Below, one piece after another: positions 1 to 8,952 of a DNA stretch of 32,455 nucleotides (position 1 is its first letter; each line of letters opens with the position of its first letter). Below the pieces are notes generated by a model. That model saw only the letters and a list, made by a program, of their open reading frames with translations, did not search any database and had not been told where the DNA came from. The position numbers and the translations under genes are program-made. Source of the stretch: Spirochaetales bacterium (GTDB taxonomy: Bacteria; Spirochaetota; Spirochaetia; Sphaerochaetales; Sphaerochaetaceae); NCBI GenBank assembly GCA_012514185.1, contig JAAZAT010000045.1, positions 1 through 32,455 on the forward strand, given 5' to 3'.

Positions 1-5
1 GAATT

Positions 6-2090
6 ATGAGCGTTGTCAGCACTGACTTAAGGAATGTTGCCATCATCGGCCACAATGAAACCGGGAAAACCACCTTGGTTGAACAGATGTTGTTTTATGC
101 CAATGTGATTTCCCGGGCAGAAACCGTAGCTAGCGGTAAGACCACCAGTGACTATACGGAAGAGGAAATCAACCACAAGATTTCCATCCACGCTTCCCTT
201 GCTTCCCTGAATTGGGACGGCAAGACCCTCAATATTCTCGACACTCCGGGAACAGCCGGCTTCATCGGCGAGACCATTTGCGGATTCCGCTCCTGTGAAT
301 CAGCCCTCATGGTCGTTGACGGACGTGACGGAGCACAAATAGAAACCATCAAGCTTTGGAGATATCTTGACGAGCGAAACAAACCGCGCGCAGTGTTCAT
401 CAATAAAATGGACCGCGACCGTGCAGACTATACCCATGTTTTGGAGAATCTGAGAGAGACCTTCAAAACCACCTTTGTTCCTGTCACCATCCCCATGGGA
501 AGCGGCAAGGACTTCAAGGGAATCATCAACCTGATTGAAAACAAGGCGTATTTCATGAACAGGGGCGGCAAGGAAACCGTCGGAGACATCCCGGCCGAAT
601 TTGCTGATTTTGCAGAAGAGTACCGAAGCGCCCTCATTGAGAATGCTGCTGAGGGTGCTGATGACTTGATTGAGAAATATTTCGAAGCAGGCACGCTGGA
701 AAGTGATGACATTCGACGCGGGCTTCGGGAAGGCATGGAGGGCAACAGGGTCGTGCCCGTATTCTGCGGTTGTTCCGAGGGAGGCGGCGGTATTATCAGC
801 CTGTTGACGTTCATCCGCAACAACTTCCCCAGGCCGTTGGGCAAGATCGACTGGACGGTGGGCGAAGATGGAACTGTCCATGACTTCCCCATCGCTGCCG
901 AAGGAAGTGCTGCAGCGGTCGTATTCAAGACCACCATCGACCAATTCAGCGGCAAGCTGAGCTTCATCAAGGTCCTCAGAGGCACCGTCAAGGGTGATAC
1001 CGAGTTGTATAATCCCGATCTCGGGAAAAAAGAACGGCCGAACAAGGTATACCGCATGGTTGGAAAGAAGTTAATTGAAACCGATGGACTGCCCGCCGGT
1101 GATATCGGGGTGATTGCAAAGAGCAATATCGCCGCTACCAATTCCACCCTCATCGAGGGAGCCGATCAGAAACTGAAGTTCAAGCCCCTTGCCTTCCCCC
1201 AGCCCATCTACAGCCTGGCCATCAGCAGTGATGACAAGAAGAGTGAAGTAAAGATGAACGAATCCCTGCACAAAGTCACGGAAGAGGACTTTACGTTCAC
1301 GATCAAGTTCAACGAGGAGACCAAGGATAATGTGGTTGCCGGAATGGGCGAACTGCATTTGAACATGATTCTTGACAAGGTGCGCGAGAAGCAGAAGATC
1401 AATATCGCCACCAAGCTTCCCAGGGTTGCCTATCGCGAAACCATCAGCAAAAAGAGTGGAATAGCCGAATATTCACACAAGAAGCAGAGTGGAGGTCATG
1501 GCCAATACGCCCGTGTCCTGATTGAAATCGAACCGCTTGAACGAGGAGCCTATTACTCATTCACCAATGCCATCAAGGGCGGCTCGGTGAGCAAGGGGTA
1601 TATCCCAGGTATTGAAAAAGGCCTGCATGAACAGATGGAGGAAGGCTTTTTGGCCGGCTATCCGATGATGGATATCGGCATCACCCTCATCGACGGCAAG
1701 GAACACCCTGTCGACTCAAGTGAAATGGCATTCAAACTCGCTGCAAAAGGAGCCATGAAGATGGCCCTCGAGAAAGCAGGGGCTGTACTACTTGAACCAA
1801 TTATGAAACTTAGTGTATATATTGAGAATGCTTATTTGGGCGACATTCTTTCCGACTTGAGCGGCAAACGTGGCAGGGTGCTCGGTCAGGAAGAGATGGG
1901 CCACCTGCAAATGGTAAAAGCATTGGTTCCCCAGTCCGAACTGCTCAACTACGCCATCGACCTCAAGTCAATGACCAGTGGAACAGGAAGTTTTGAAATG
2001 GAGTTCGACCATTACGAACCGCTGAGCGGCAAGTTGGCCGATGAAGTGATCAAGGCCTACAAGGAATCCGTAAAGGAAGAACAGGAGTAG
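6..2090 (+). CDS. Elongation factor G-like translational GTPase (EF-G II type)
   Basis: The 694-residue product has the full EF-G length. The G domain shows a G1 loop GHNETGKTT (residues 15-23), DTPG (79-82) and NKMD (133-136), followed by domains II to V; GHGQYARV near residue 500 lies in domain IV. The G1 loop differs from the GHVDHGKTT/AHIDAGKTT of the main EF-G and, with the SDYTEEE switch region, resembles the EF-G II paralogue family. Members of that family bind GTP and the ribosome, but their cellular role is not settled. The start ATG lies 5 nt into the window, so the ribosome binding site and promoter are not visible. It is convergent with trmB, with a terminator between them. I am confident of the family but not of a canonical translocase role, since a standard fusA is presumably elsewhere. 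Confidence 0.93.
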   Translation: MSVVSTDLRNVAIIGHNETGKTTLVEQMLFYANVISRAETVASGKTTSDYTEEEINHKISIHASLASLNWDGKTLNILDTPGTAGFIGETICGFRSCESALMVVDGRDGAQIETIKLWRYLDERNKPRAVFINKMDRDRADYTHVLENLRETFKTTFVPVTIPMGSGKDFKGIINLIENKAYFMNRGGKETVGDIPAEFADFAEEYRSALIENAAEGADDLIEKYFEAGTLESDDIRRGLREGMEGNRVVPVFCGCSEGGGGIISLLTFIRNNFPRPLGKIDWTVGEDGTVHDFPIAAEGSAAAVVFKTTIDQFSGKLSFIKVLRGTVKGDTELYNPDLGKKERPNKVYRMVGKKLIETDGLPAGDIGVIAKSNIAATNSTLIEGADQKLKFKPLAFPQPIYSLAISSDDKKSEVKMNESLHKVTEEDFTFTIKFNEETKDNVVAGMGELHLNMILDKVREKQKINIATKLPRVAYRETISKKSGIAEYSHKKQSGGHGQYARVLIEIEPLERGAYYSFTNAIKGGSVSKGYIPGIEKGLHEQMEEGFLAGYPMMDIGITLIDGKEHPVDSSEMAFKLAAKGAMKMALEKAGAVLLEPIMKLSVYIENAYLGDILSDLSGKRGRVLGQEEMGHLQMVKALVPQSELLNYAIDLKSMTSGTGSFEMEFDHYEPLSGKLADEVIKAYKESVKEEQE

Positions 2091-2146
2091 GCAAGGTGGG
2101 ACAATCAGAAGTATTCTGATTGCTTGAGAGTGAATTTGTGAACCTT

Positions 2147-2190
2147 GGAAGGGAGCGTGCGGCGGCAGGCTCCCTTCCCTCTTTTGTCCT
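2147..2190 (+). terminator. Rho-independent terminator of the EF-G-like gene
   Basis: A 10-bp perfect stem (2147-2156 with 2169-2178, GGAAGGGAGC/GCTCCCTTCC) has a 12-nt loop that can add three more pairs. It is followed by the T-rich run CTCTTTTGTCCT. A second 9-bp hairpin (CAATCAGAA/TTCTGATTG, 2102-2122, loop GTA) lies just after the stop codon but lacks a T tract. The T-rich side serves the plus-strand gene. The terminator run touches the trmB stop codon. Confidence 0.75.
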
Positions 2191-2926
2191 ACTGCTTTTC
2201 AAACCAGACTTCGTGGATGGAGTGCTGCTTGGCCCTTCCCTTCTGTTCGAACTTGGTTGTGTCCCTCCACGGCAGCGGGGGACAGAAGCCTGAGTGGGGG
2301 TTGTGCAAGCCTTCGGTGTGGGAGAAGACATCCAGCATCTGGAAGGCATACTCCTCCCAATCGGTCACGCAATAGATGTACCCACCACTGGTAAGCTTGG
2401 AAGCAAGCAAGCTGGCAAACGGAGCTTGGATCAGGCGTCGTTTCTGTTGGCGCTTTTTCGGCCAAGGATCAGGAAAGAAGATGTGAAAGCCTGTAACGCT
2501 TCCCTCTTCGACCATCATGGAAAGCACCTCTACTGCATCAAAGCGCATCAACCTTACATTATCAATCCGATTCGATCCCACAGCATGCAAGAGCTTTGCG
2601 AACCCTGAAAGAAACACCTCAAGGCAGAGGTAGTTGTATTGGCTGCGCTCCTTGGCAATGCGCTCGGTTGCCGTACCCATGCCGAAGCCGATCTCAATGA
2701 CAACAGGGTTGTCGTTTCCAAAGACCTGCTTCCAATCGAGCTTGGTCTTACTGTACGGGATGCCGTAGCTGCCATAGTAGCGGCGGATGGCCTCTACCTG
2801 GTAGGTGCGCAGGTAGGAGCCCCTGAGCACATAACTCTTGATGGGCCTCTCCTTCCCTTCCTCTTTGGTCTCCACCCACTCCAACTCCGGGATATCTTGG
2901 AAAATCGTTCCTTGGTTTTCCTGCAT
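2189..2926 (-). CDS. trmB: tRNA (guanine-N7-)-methyltransferase
   Basis: TrmB methylates G46 in the variable loop of tRNAs using S-adenosylmethionine. The protein (245 residues) shows the SAM-binding motif VIEIGFGMG, the family hallmark FFPDPWPKKRQQKRRL and a C-terminal TKFEQKGRA segment, all typical of TrmB. The reading frame could open at a GTG at 2932, but that leaves one base between it and the GGAG ribosome binding site. The ATG at 2926 sits five bases after GGAG and is preferred. It starts 8 nt after the mfd stop codon, so the two are probably co-transcribed. Confidence 0.93.
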   Translation of the reverse strand: MQENQGTIFQDIPELEWVETKEEGKERPIKSYVLRGSYLRTYQVEAIRRYYGSYGIPYSKTKLDWKQVFGNDNPVVIEIGFGMGTATERIAKERSQYNYLCLEVFLSGFAKLLHAVGSNRIDNVRLMRFDAVEVLSMMVEEGSVTGFHIFFPDPWPKKRQQKRRLIQAPFASLLASKLTSGGYIYCVTDWEEYAFQMLDVFSHTEGLHNPHSGFCPPLPWRDTTKFEQKGRAKQHSIHEVWFEKQ

Positions 2927-2934
2927 CAACACTC

Positions 2935-5900
2935 CTACATAAGGCGTTGCAGCTTCTCCATCAAGAACAAGGCCTTGTCCTTGAGAGAAACCGCATCGGT
3001 TTTCATATACATAACATTCATTCGTCTCATATCAAGCCAGATGCTCTTATTGCTCAGGGCGATGAGATTCATGACCTTGTTAACATTCAAATCCGCAACC
3101 TTGCCGAACTCAACGGAAACCACACCCTTGCGGTCGGTCAGGTGGATGATCGAGAGCTTGCGGCAGATGATCTTGATTTCGGCGATGTACAGCAGGTTCG
3201 CCACCTCGACCGGAGGAGGCCCGAAACGGTCGGACAACTCGCTGGCCAGGCCTTGCAGCTGCTCGTCGTTGACGATGGATGAAATCTTGCGGTAGATATC
3301 GAATTTGACCGAAGCTGCCTTGATATAGGTGTCAGGAATAAAGCCTGTATAGTCAAGTTCCAGAAACACTTCCTTTTCTTCTTCCCTGACCCCTTCGGCC
3401 TGCAGGTCCCTGATCGCCTCATCCAGGATGCGGATATACATATCAAGGCCGACCGAAGCCAGATGGCCGCTTTGTTCGCGCCCGAGCAGGTTCCCGGTCC
3501 CCCTGAGTTCCATATCCTTCATCGCCACCTTGAAGCCGCTGCCCAACTCAGTGTGTTCACTGATGATCTTCAGCCGCTTGAGGGCGATCTCGCTGAGGGC
3601 GCTCCCCTGCGGGTAGAAAAGATATGCATAGGCTTGGCTGTCGTTCCGCCCCACCCTTCCACGGAGTTGGTACAACTGGCTCAGTCCGTAGCGGTCCGCG
3701 CGGTCGATGATGATGGTGTTGACGTTTGGGATGTCAATGCCGTTCTCGATTATGGTGGTGGAGACCAGCACCTGGATGCCTTCATGGATGAACCGACGCA
3801 TCGTGTCCTCGAGCTTGGTGCTGTCCATCTGCCCATGAGCGCTCTCAATGATGACGTCAGGCAGCAGCTTGGTCAGCTGGAACACAACCTCATCAAGACT
3901 TTCGATCCGATTGTGCAGGAAGAAGACCTGGCCTCCACGGGAAACCTCATCGCGGATGGCCCGGACAATGGTTTGCTCATCATATTCACCGATATAGGTC
4001 TGAATGGGTCTGCGTGCGATCGGGGGGGTGGCAAGCAGGGACATGTCACGAATCTTCAAGAGCGACATATACAGGGTCCTGGGAATCGGGGTGGCACTCA
4101 AGGAGAGCGAGTCGATGCTCGCCCTCAGCGTCTTGATCCGTTCCTTGTCCTTGACACCAAAGCGCTGTTCCTCATCCACCACCAACAACCCAAGATCACG
4201 GTACATGATATCCTTCTGTAAAATCCTGTGGGTTCCAAACAGCACATCCACCTTGCCTTCTGCAAGGCCGATGAGTGTCTGCTTCTGCTCTTTTTTTGCC
4301 ACAATCCTCGACAGTTGTGCACAACGGATGGGAAAGTTCCCCACCCGTTTGAGAAAATTCTGATAATGCTGTTCAGCTAAAATGGTTGTCGGGGCCAGAA
4401 AGGCGACTTGTTTGCCACCCATGACAGCCTTGAATACGGCGCGAAAGGCAATTTCCGTCTTTCCGTAGCCTACGTCGCCGCAAACCAGGCGGTCCATGAC
4501 GATCGGCTTCTCCATATCTTCCTTGATATCCTCGATGCAGGTCAGCTGGTCGGCTGTTTCATCGAAGGGAAATGAGGCTTCGAACTGCAGTTGCCAGTCG
4601 GTATCCTTGGGGAAGGCGAATCCGATGCTGTTCTTGCGTTTTGCATACAACGCGATGAGGTGCTTTGCCAAATCCTCGGCATTCTTCCGGGCTTTGGCTT
4701 TCTTGTTCTCCCATCCCTGGCCTCCAAGCTTGTCCTTTTTCGGCAGTCCTGTGTCGCTGCCGATATAGCGCTGGACCAGGTTTGCCTGTTCAATCGGGAC
4801 ATAGAGCATCTCATTATTGGCGTAGGCGATTTTTATGAAGTCGCGTTCACGGTCGAAACTGGAGACCCGGTCGATCTTGACAAACTGCCCTACCCCGTAA
4901 TTCACATGGACAACATAGTCGCCTTCATTCAGGTCGACGAAGGAATCGAGTGCGGAGGTCTGCGTATGCTGAAGTGTCTTTATCACCTGCCGCCTGCGTC
5001 CGAAAATTTCGTGCTCGCAGATGGCAACGACTTTCAGCGAGGGAATGCCGAACCCGCCGCTGATCGCCCGATCCTCCCACCCGAGGAAGGGAAAGGCGCT
5101 CAGCATCTGCATCAACCGTTGCTTTTGCAGTTGGTTCTCGGTGAAGATCACCACACTCCAACCCTGCTTGTCCAGACTCTTCAAATCTTCTTTGAGCAAG
5201 GTGAAGTTCCCGAAATAGGAACGAGGTCCCTCGATGTCGAACCGATAAGCCTCCTGGTTCTGACCGGCAATATCGTACAGGGTTATGCCAAAGCAGCACG
5301 TTTTCTGCAGGGATGGGAAATCGAAGAGCAAGACATCGGGTTTTGGGGCCTCACGGTCTTCCAGAAACGCCTGGCGATAGAGGGCCTTGGCTTCCACCTG
5401 CAGGCTGTGATAACTGGTTGCCAGCCGCTGGTCGCCGATGAAACAGAACAAGTCGTCGTCATGCACATACGCTCCAATCGAACTGGTGGCCAATTCACTG
5501 GTTGCATCCACCAGACAGAGGGTGAGCTTGCCGACCGTGGTGATGCTCTCCTGGGTGATGGGGTTGTAGCGTGCAATCTTGCCCACCGTATCCCAGTCGG
5601 CATAAATCCGGTACGGATTTTCGCTTTCATACGGGAAAATATCCAGCACTTCACCGCGCAACGAGTACTCGCCCATAGCCGATGTCGATACAGTATGGAG
5701 ATAGCCCGCATTGGCAAGCTGTTGGGAGAAGGAGGCGGTGTCGAAGACAGATCCTACTTTGATGGTAAGCGATGCCTGTTTCAGTGTTGCCGGGCTTACG
5801 AGCGGAGAAACAAACGGCCTGAGGTGGGTTACCACCACGCCCTGTTTCAACTCCTGGATCTGCATCAACCGACTCAGTTGGTCGTACTCCACATTGTCGG

Positions 5901-6222
5901 CATTGAAAGGGGTGTATAATTTCCTCCCGTTCCCGCCCAGGTAGACGATCTTGGTTTCACTGTTGGAGAGCGGCGTCTGCATGACTTCAGCACCGTTTAC
6001 CAAGAATCCGCTGTCCTTGAGCAACTGCTGTGCACTCTCCTCGGTAGGACAAACCGCCCAGACCCTGCCTGCATGTTTACGACTGATCAACCTGAGGAAC
6101 TGAGCTAAAGGGTACCCCTCAAGCCCTTGGATGGCGAGGCGGTTAGACCCTGCTCCATATGCCTTGTAAGCGTTGCTTGTTTTGATATAGGATTGCACAA
6201 GGGTGGAAATTGGCGTTTGCAT
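2935..6222 (-). CDS. mfd: Transcription-repair coupling factor (Mfd)
   Basis: Mfd displaces RNA polymerase stalled at DNA lesions and recruits UvrA. The product is about 1,095 residues, normal for the family. The N-terminal third is the UvrB-like module. Next is the polymerase-interacting segment (NEGDYVVHVNYGVGQF), then the RecG-like translocase with Walker A CGDVGYGKTEIAF (about residue 585), DEEQRFGV (about 683) and QLRGRVGR, then the TRG motif region and the C-terminal autoinhibitory domain. The frame stays open to 6357, but that overlaps the divergent gene. Real starts are the ATGs at 6231 or 6222; an AGGG lies 11 nt before the latter. The gene is followed at once by trmB. Confidence 0.95.
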   Translation of the reverse strand: MQTPISTLVQSYIKTSNAYKAYGAGSNRLAIQGLEGYPLAQFLRLISRKHAGRVWAVCPTEESAQQLLKDSGFLVNGAEVMQTPLSNSETKIVYLGGNGRKLYTPFNADNVEYDQLSRLMQIQELKQGVVVTHLRPFVSPLVSPATLKQASLTIKVGSVFDTASFSQQLANAGYLHTVSTSAMGEYSLRGEVLDIFPYESENPYRIYADWDTVGKIARYNPITQESITTVGKLTLCLVDATSELATSSIGAYVHDDDLFCFIGDQRLATSYHSLQVEAKALYRQAFLEDREAPKPDVLLFDFPSLQKTCCFGITLYDIAGQNQEAYRFDIEGPRSYFGNFTLLKEDLKSLDKQGWSVVIFTENQLQKQRLMQMLSAFPFLGWEDRAISGGFGIPSLKVVAICEHEIFGRRRQVIKTLQHTQTSALDSFVDLNEGDYVVHVNYGVGQFVKIDRVSSFDRERDFIKIAYANNEMLYVPIEQANLVQRYIGSDTGLPKKDKLGGQGWENKKAKARKNAEDLAKHLIALYAKRKNSIGFAFPKDTDWQLQFEASFPFDETADQLTCIEDIKEDMEKPIVMDRLVCGDVGYGKTEIAFRAVFKAVMGGKQVAFLAPTTILAEQHYQNFLKRVGNFPIRCAQLSRIVAKKEQKQTLIGLAEGKVDVLFGTHRILQKDIMYRDLGLLVVDEEQRFGVKDKERIKTLRASIDSLSLSATPIPRTLYMSLLKIRDMSLLATPPIARRPIQTYIGEYDEQTIVRAIRDEVSRGGQVFFLHNRIESLDEVVFQLTKLLPDVIIESAHGQMDSTKLEDTMRRFIHEGIQVLVSTTIIENGIDIPNVNTIIIDRADRYGLSQLYQLRGRVGRNDSQAYAYLFYPQGSALSEIALKRLKIISEHTELGSGFKVAMKDMELRGTGNLLGREQSGHLASVGLDMYIRILDEAIRDLQAEGVREEEKEVFLELDYTGFIPDTYIKAASVKFDIYRKISSIVNDEQLQGLASELSDRFGPPPVEVANLLYIAEIKIICRKLSIIHLTDRKGVVSVEFGKVADLNVNKVMNLIALSNKSIWLDMRRMNVMYMKTDAVSLKDKALFLMEKLQRLM

Positions 6223-6261
6223 AAGCGCCATTACCCTATCATGAGCGGGAAGGTTATGCAA
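6217..6261. repeat. Inverted repeat spanning the mfd / phosphatase divergent starts
   Basis: Perfect 8-bp arms TTGCATAA (6217-6224) and TTATGCAA (6254-6261) are separated by 29 bp. The left arm contains the mfd ATG at 6222 and the right arm ends 4 bp before the phosphatase ATG. The whole divergent spacer is only 43 bp, so both promoters must lie here or within the coding regions. No convincing -35/-10 pair was found. Confidence 0.4.
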
Positions 6262-6265
6262 TACA

Positions 6266-7072
6266 ATGGATAGAATACTCGACCAAAAGGCATTGGATGC
6301 CTTGGCCCTGGTTGTACAGGATGCCGGCAGAAAAGCAAAAGAACAGCAACAGTCCATTCATCGTTCCTACAAGAGCGATGGAACGGTCATTACTGAAACC
6401 GACTTGGCCATATCCCAACGAATCCTGGGTGTTGTTGCCGAGCTCTTCGAGGATGTGAACATCATCAGCGAGGAGACGCTCACCCCGTTTGATGAGGATG
6501 CTCCCTATACCTTCGTCCTCGATCCGATCGATGGAACGGATGTCTACTCTCAAGGCCTGCCCTCCTGGGCGGTGGCTCTGGGCATCCTGGATAAAAACAG
6601 GAAACCGGTGGGGGCCATGATCAGTGCACCGCGCTGGGGGCTAGGAGAGGATGAGTTGTTCCTGCGTCTCGATCCAGGCAAGCCCCTGACCATAAACGGA
6701 AAACCGTTTTTCATCACCTCCGACAAGGACTTCCCCCACCAGATCACCATGGGTTCAAGCGGCCAGCGACTTATGGATTTCTCCCGCTATGAAGGGAAAA
6801 TCCGCATATTCGGCTCATCGATCCTGCACATGCTCAGCCCGGTGCTCTACGACCACATCCAAGGCTGTGTAAACCAGAGTTGCTACGTCTGGGATATTGC
6901 GGCAGCCCATGCAGTGCTTCTCAGCGCGGGAATGGATATCGAGTATGTCGACGGAACGCCGTTCGTCTACGACGATGCATTTCTTTTGGAACGCAAACCC
7001 TTCTCTCCTTCCTTCTATGCAGGGACAAAGGCATGCATCAAGGCGCTGAGGGAAGTACTGCCCGCTAAATAG
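6266..7072 (+). CDS. Inositol monophosphatase family protein
   Basis: The 268-residue product has the metal-binding motifs of the Mg2+-dependent, Li+-sensitive phosphatase superfamily: ISEE (about residue 70), LDPIDGTD (about 87-94) and a late WDIAAAHAVLLSAG segment. Members hydrolyse inositol monophosphate, fructose 1,6-bisphosphate or 3'-phosphoadenosine 5'-phosphate (CysQ), and the sequence alone does not decide which. It is probably cytoplasmic, as no signal peptide is present. The start is an ATG 12 nt after GGGAAGG. Its last 8 nt overlap the convergent queuosine-precursor transporter gene. Confidence 0.85.
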   Translation: MDRILDQKALDALALVVQDAGRKAKEQQQSIHRSYKSDGTVITETDLAISQRILGVVAELFEDVNIISEETLTPFDEDAPYTFVLDPIDGTDVYSQGLPSWAVALGILDKNRKPVGAMISAPRWGLGEDELFLRLDPGKPLTINGKPFFITSDKDFPHQITMGSSGQRLMDFSRYEGKIRIFGSSILHMLSPVLYDHIQGCVNQSCYVWDIAAAHAVLLSAGMDIEYVDGTPFVYDDAFLLERKPFSPSFYAGTKACIKALREVLPAK

Positions 7073-7772
7073 TGCTTGGAGGAAGCTTTCCGGTTTCGTA
7101 CCAATGTCTTGCGAGGTATATGAACGGCGTATCGAATACGGCGACCACCCACTTCAAGAGATAGGTGGACAGCATGATCTGCACCAGGACATTGGTCGGG
7201 TACACGTTCCAGAAAGCTATCATGGTGAAAACCAGCGTATCAATGAGCTGGCTGGCAAAGGTGCTAAGGTTGTTGCGCAGCCACAAGGTGTTGCGTCCGG
7301 GCTTCTTGCGCTTCCAGAAATCAAAGGCCCAGATGTCGTGCATGTTGCTGACCACATACGCCACCAACGAACCGAAAGCAATACGGGGCATCAAGCCGAA
7401 TATGTGAGACAGGGGGGCATGGCCGATGTCGGAAACAGCCGGCTCGAAGAACAGGGCGACCTGCATCAGGATTGTCATGGTGAGCAGGCTGAAAAAACCG
7501 ATCGCCACCGCTTTTGCCGACTCTTTCTTTCCGTAGAATTCGGTGAGGATATCGGTTGCAAGGAAGCCGGTTGCATAGACGATATTGCCCAGAGTCGCTT
7601 CCAGACCGAAGAGCATGACGTTTTTCGTAACCTGTATATTGGCAACGATGACGCTGATGGGCACCCAGATGAAAAGCCCCAGTTTTCCCCATTTTCGGAA
7701 CGCGAACATGATCAGGGCGAAATTGCAGAGCAGCATTACAAACCAAAAGAGTTCATTCATTTTCGATATCAT
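7065..7772 (-). CDS. yhhQ: Queuosine precursor transporter, YhhQ/QPTR (VUT) family
   Basis: The 235-residue integral membrane protein has about six hydrophobic segments. It carries family landmarks NIVYATGFLATDILTEFYGKK, LVAYVVSNMHDIWAFDFWKR and LRNNLSTFASQLIDTLVF. Characterised relatives import the queuine or preQ1/preQ0 base for tRNA modification, so salvage is inferred. The ATG at 7772 overlaps the NTPase gene by 20 nt; an alternative ATG at 7760 would overlap by 8 nt. It is the third gene of the ACT/NTPase/transporter operon. No preQ1 riboswitch is expected inside the operon and none was seen. Confidence 0.88.
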   Translation of the reverse strand: MISKMNELFWFVMLLCNFALIMFAFRKWGKLGLFIWVPISVIVANIQVTKNVMLFGLEATLGNIVYATGFLATDILTEFYGKKESAKAVAIGFFSLLTMTILMQVALFFEPAVSDIGHAPLSHIFGLMPRIAFGSLVAYVVSNMHDIWAFDFWKRKKPGRNTLWLRNNLSTFASQLIDTLVFTMIAFWNVYPTNVLVQIMLSTYLLKWVVAVFDTPFIYLARHWYETGKLPPSTI

Positions 7773-8253
7773 CCTTCTTCACCGGTACAAGCGTCAGTTC
7801 GGATGCATCCAGGCTGAAGTGCTTCACCACTTCCTGGACATGCTCATCCCTGACAGATGCAAGGATGCTCACCGCATTCAGGGCAAGAGCCTTGCGAAAG
7901 GAAGGGGCCAAGCCTCCCTCGCCCAACTCCAACTTCCCGATCTCATCGAAGACCACCACATCGGCGGCTCCCAATGATTTCTCAATGAGTGCGTTCGCCC
8001 AGGCAAAACCTTCAGCATTGATGCTGAAGCGGCCTATGCGTTGCATTCCAAGCAACTGGGTTTCACAGAGGACAAGCCTGGACTCTGTACTTGACAGGTC
8101 TTTGAGTCTATACCAAGTTTTTTCAGGATTTGCAAGGGCGAGCACCCCGGCTACATCAAGCCCGTCCTGCTTCAGTGTTTCTATCAAGTGCACCAAGTGC
8201 GTGGTCTTTCCCCCGTTCCGGGGAGCGACCACCAAGGTCAGCCTAGTTTGCAC
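7753..8253 (-). CDS. THEP1-like nucleoside-triphosphatase
   Basis: The 166-residue protein is of the small P-loop NTPase (THEP1/NTPase_1) type. It has Walker A VVAPRNGGKTTH near the N-terminus and the family hallmark VVVFDEIGKLEL (Walker B) in the middle. Related proteins hydrolyse ATP/GTP slowly in vitro and their in vivo role is unclear. The start is a GTG at 8251-8253, with AGGG eight nt upstream, and it overlaps the preceding ACT-domain gene by 11 nt. The tight coupling to that gene and to the transporter implies a shared role, but the nature of that role is unknown. Confidence 0.75.
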   Translation of the reverse strand: MQTRLTLVVAPRNGGKTTHLVHLIETLKQDGLDVAGVLALANPEKTWYRLKDLSSTESRLVLCETQLLGMQRIGRFSINAEGFAWANALIEKSLGAADVVVFDEIGKLELGEGGLAPSFRKALALNAVSILASVRDEHVQEVVKHFSLDASELTLVPVKKDDIENE

Positions 8254-8902
8254 TCAAAAAGCCCTGCAGTACATCAAACGCTTTCATTGAGTCCTCCCGC
8301 TTGATGACGAAGGTGAGCTCATTCATCGTAGAGACGATTTCAATCACATTGATTTGCTCCCAGGCCAAATGCCTCACCGCCTCATAGACAATACCCGGTG
8401 TTTGGAGGAAATCACCGGTGAACACCAAGGAGAGGGCAACCAAGTCGTCCATCTGATGCAACACTTCCTCGTCTTTGGCAAGCTCTCCGACCAGCGATCG
8501 ATACTTCTCACTGACAGCCAACGATACTTCATGGCTGCCCAGGGTGATATTCAAAAAATCACCTTTCTCGGTGGAAATCTGTCCATACAGGACACCCAAC
8601 TTGCTGATGAAACTGTCACGGCGCACCAGATTGAGGTCGAAGATATTTGTCTTCATGACAATGCCGTACTCAACATTGCCCACACTTTTCTTGTGGCTGC
8701 CCTTGCGAAGCTCTTCTGCATAGCGCCTGAGGGCCATCACGATGGCACTGGCTTTGACTTCCTTGCCGTAAGCTTTCTGAACCTCGTCCTGGATCGAGGA
8801 TGCGTAATTGCTGAACGAGAGAATCCCATTGATCAACATCTCATGGATAAAGGGGGATTTGTCCACAATCCGTTTTACACAACTGCTTACTGAATCAGCC
8901 AT
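8243..8902 (-). CDS. ACT-domain protein with probable N-terminal helix-turn-helix
   Basis: The product (219 residues) has no signal peptide or membrane segment. Residues about 15-65 contain a helical segment ending in VKASAIVMALRRYAEEL, which resembles the HTH half of HTH-ACT regulators. The rest holds two ACT-like beta-alpha-beta units. The second (QTPGIVYEAVRHLAWEQINV) closely resembles the ACT domains of aspartokinases, which bind amino acids. The best guess is a ligand-responsive regulator. It could also be an enzyme subunit. The start is an ATG behind GGAGG (8907-8911). It leads the operon with the NTPase and the YhhQ-type transporter and is divergent from nrdR. Confidence 0.6.
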   Translation of the reverse strand: MADSVSSCVKRIVDKSPFIHEMLINGILSFSNYASSIQDEVQKAYGKEVKASAIVMALRRYAEELRKGSHKKSVGNVEYGIVMKTNIFDLNLVRRDSFISKLGVLYGQISTEKGDFLNITLGSHEVSLAVSEKYRSLVGELAKDEEVLHQMDDLVALSLVFTGDFLQTPGIVYEAVRHLAWEQINVIEIVSTMNELTFVIKREDSMKAFDVLQGFLSAN

Positions 8903-8922
8903 ACTGCCTCCGTTATGTTATT

Positions 8923-8952
8923 ATTATCACAAGAAACAACTTTTTACAACAA
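8923..8952 (-). promoter_or_regulatory. Promoter of the ACT-NTPase-transporter operon
   Basis: On the minus strand TTGTTG (8952-8947) is followed after 18 bp by GATAAT (8928-8923), and a TG one base upstream makes an extended -10 (TGTGATAAT). Transcription would start near 8916, leaving a leader of about 14 nt that contains the GGAGG ribosome binding site. Confidence 0.6.

Noticed and set aside
2102-2122. The CAATCAGAA/TTCTGATTG hairpin as the main terminator.
   Set aside because: It has no T tract; the next hairpin at 2147-2178 does.
4591-5919. A 442-codon open frame on the plus strand opposite mfd.
   Set aside because: Mfd on the other strand has all family motifs; this frame gives a composition without recognisable domains and is a codon-bias shadow.
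2935-6357. An mfd start at 6357.
   Set aside because: It would overlap the phosphatase gene by 92 nt and adds a non-conserved Cys-rich N-terminus; starts at 6222 or 6231 fit the family.
7741-7790. A preQ1 riboswitch for the YhhQ-type transporter.
   Set aside because: The transporter start overlaps the preceding coding sequence, leaving no leader, and no preQ1 pseudoknot pattern was seen.
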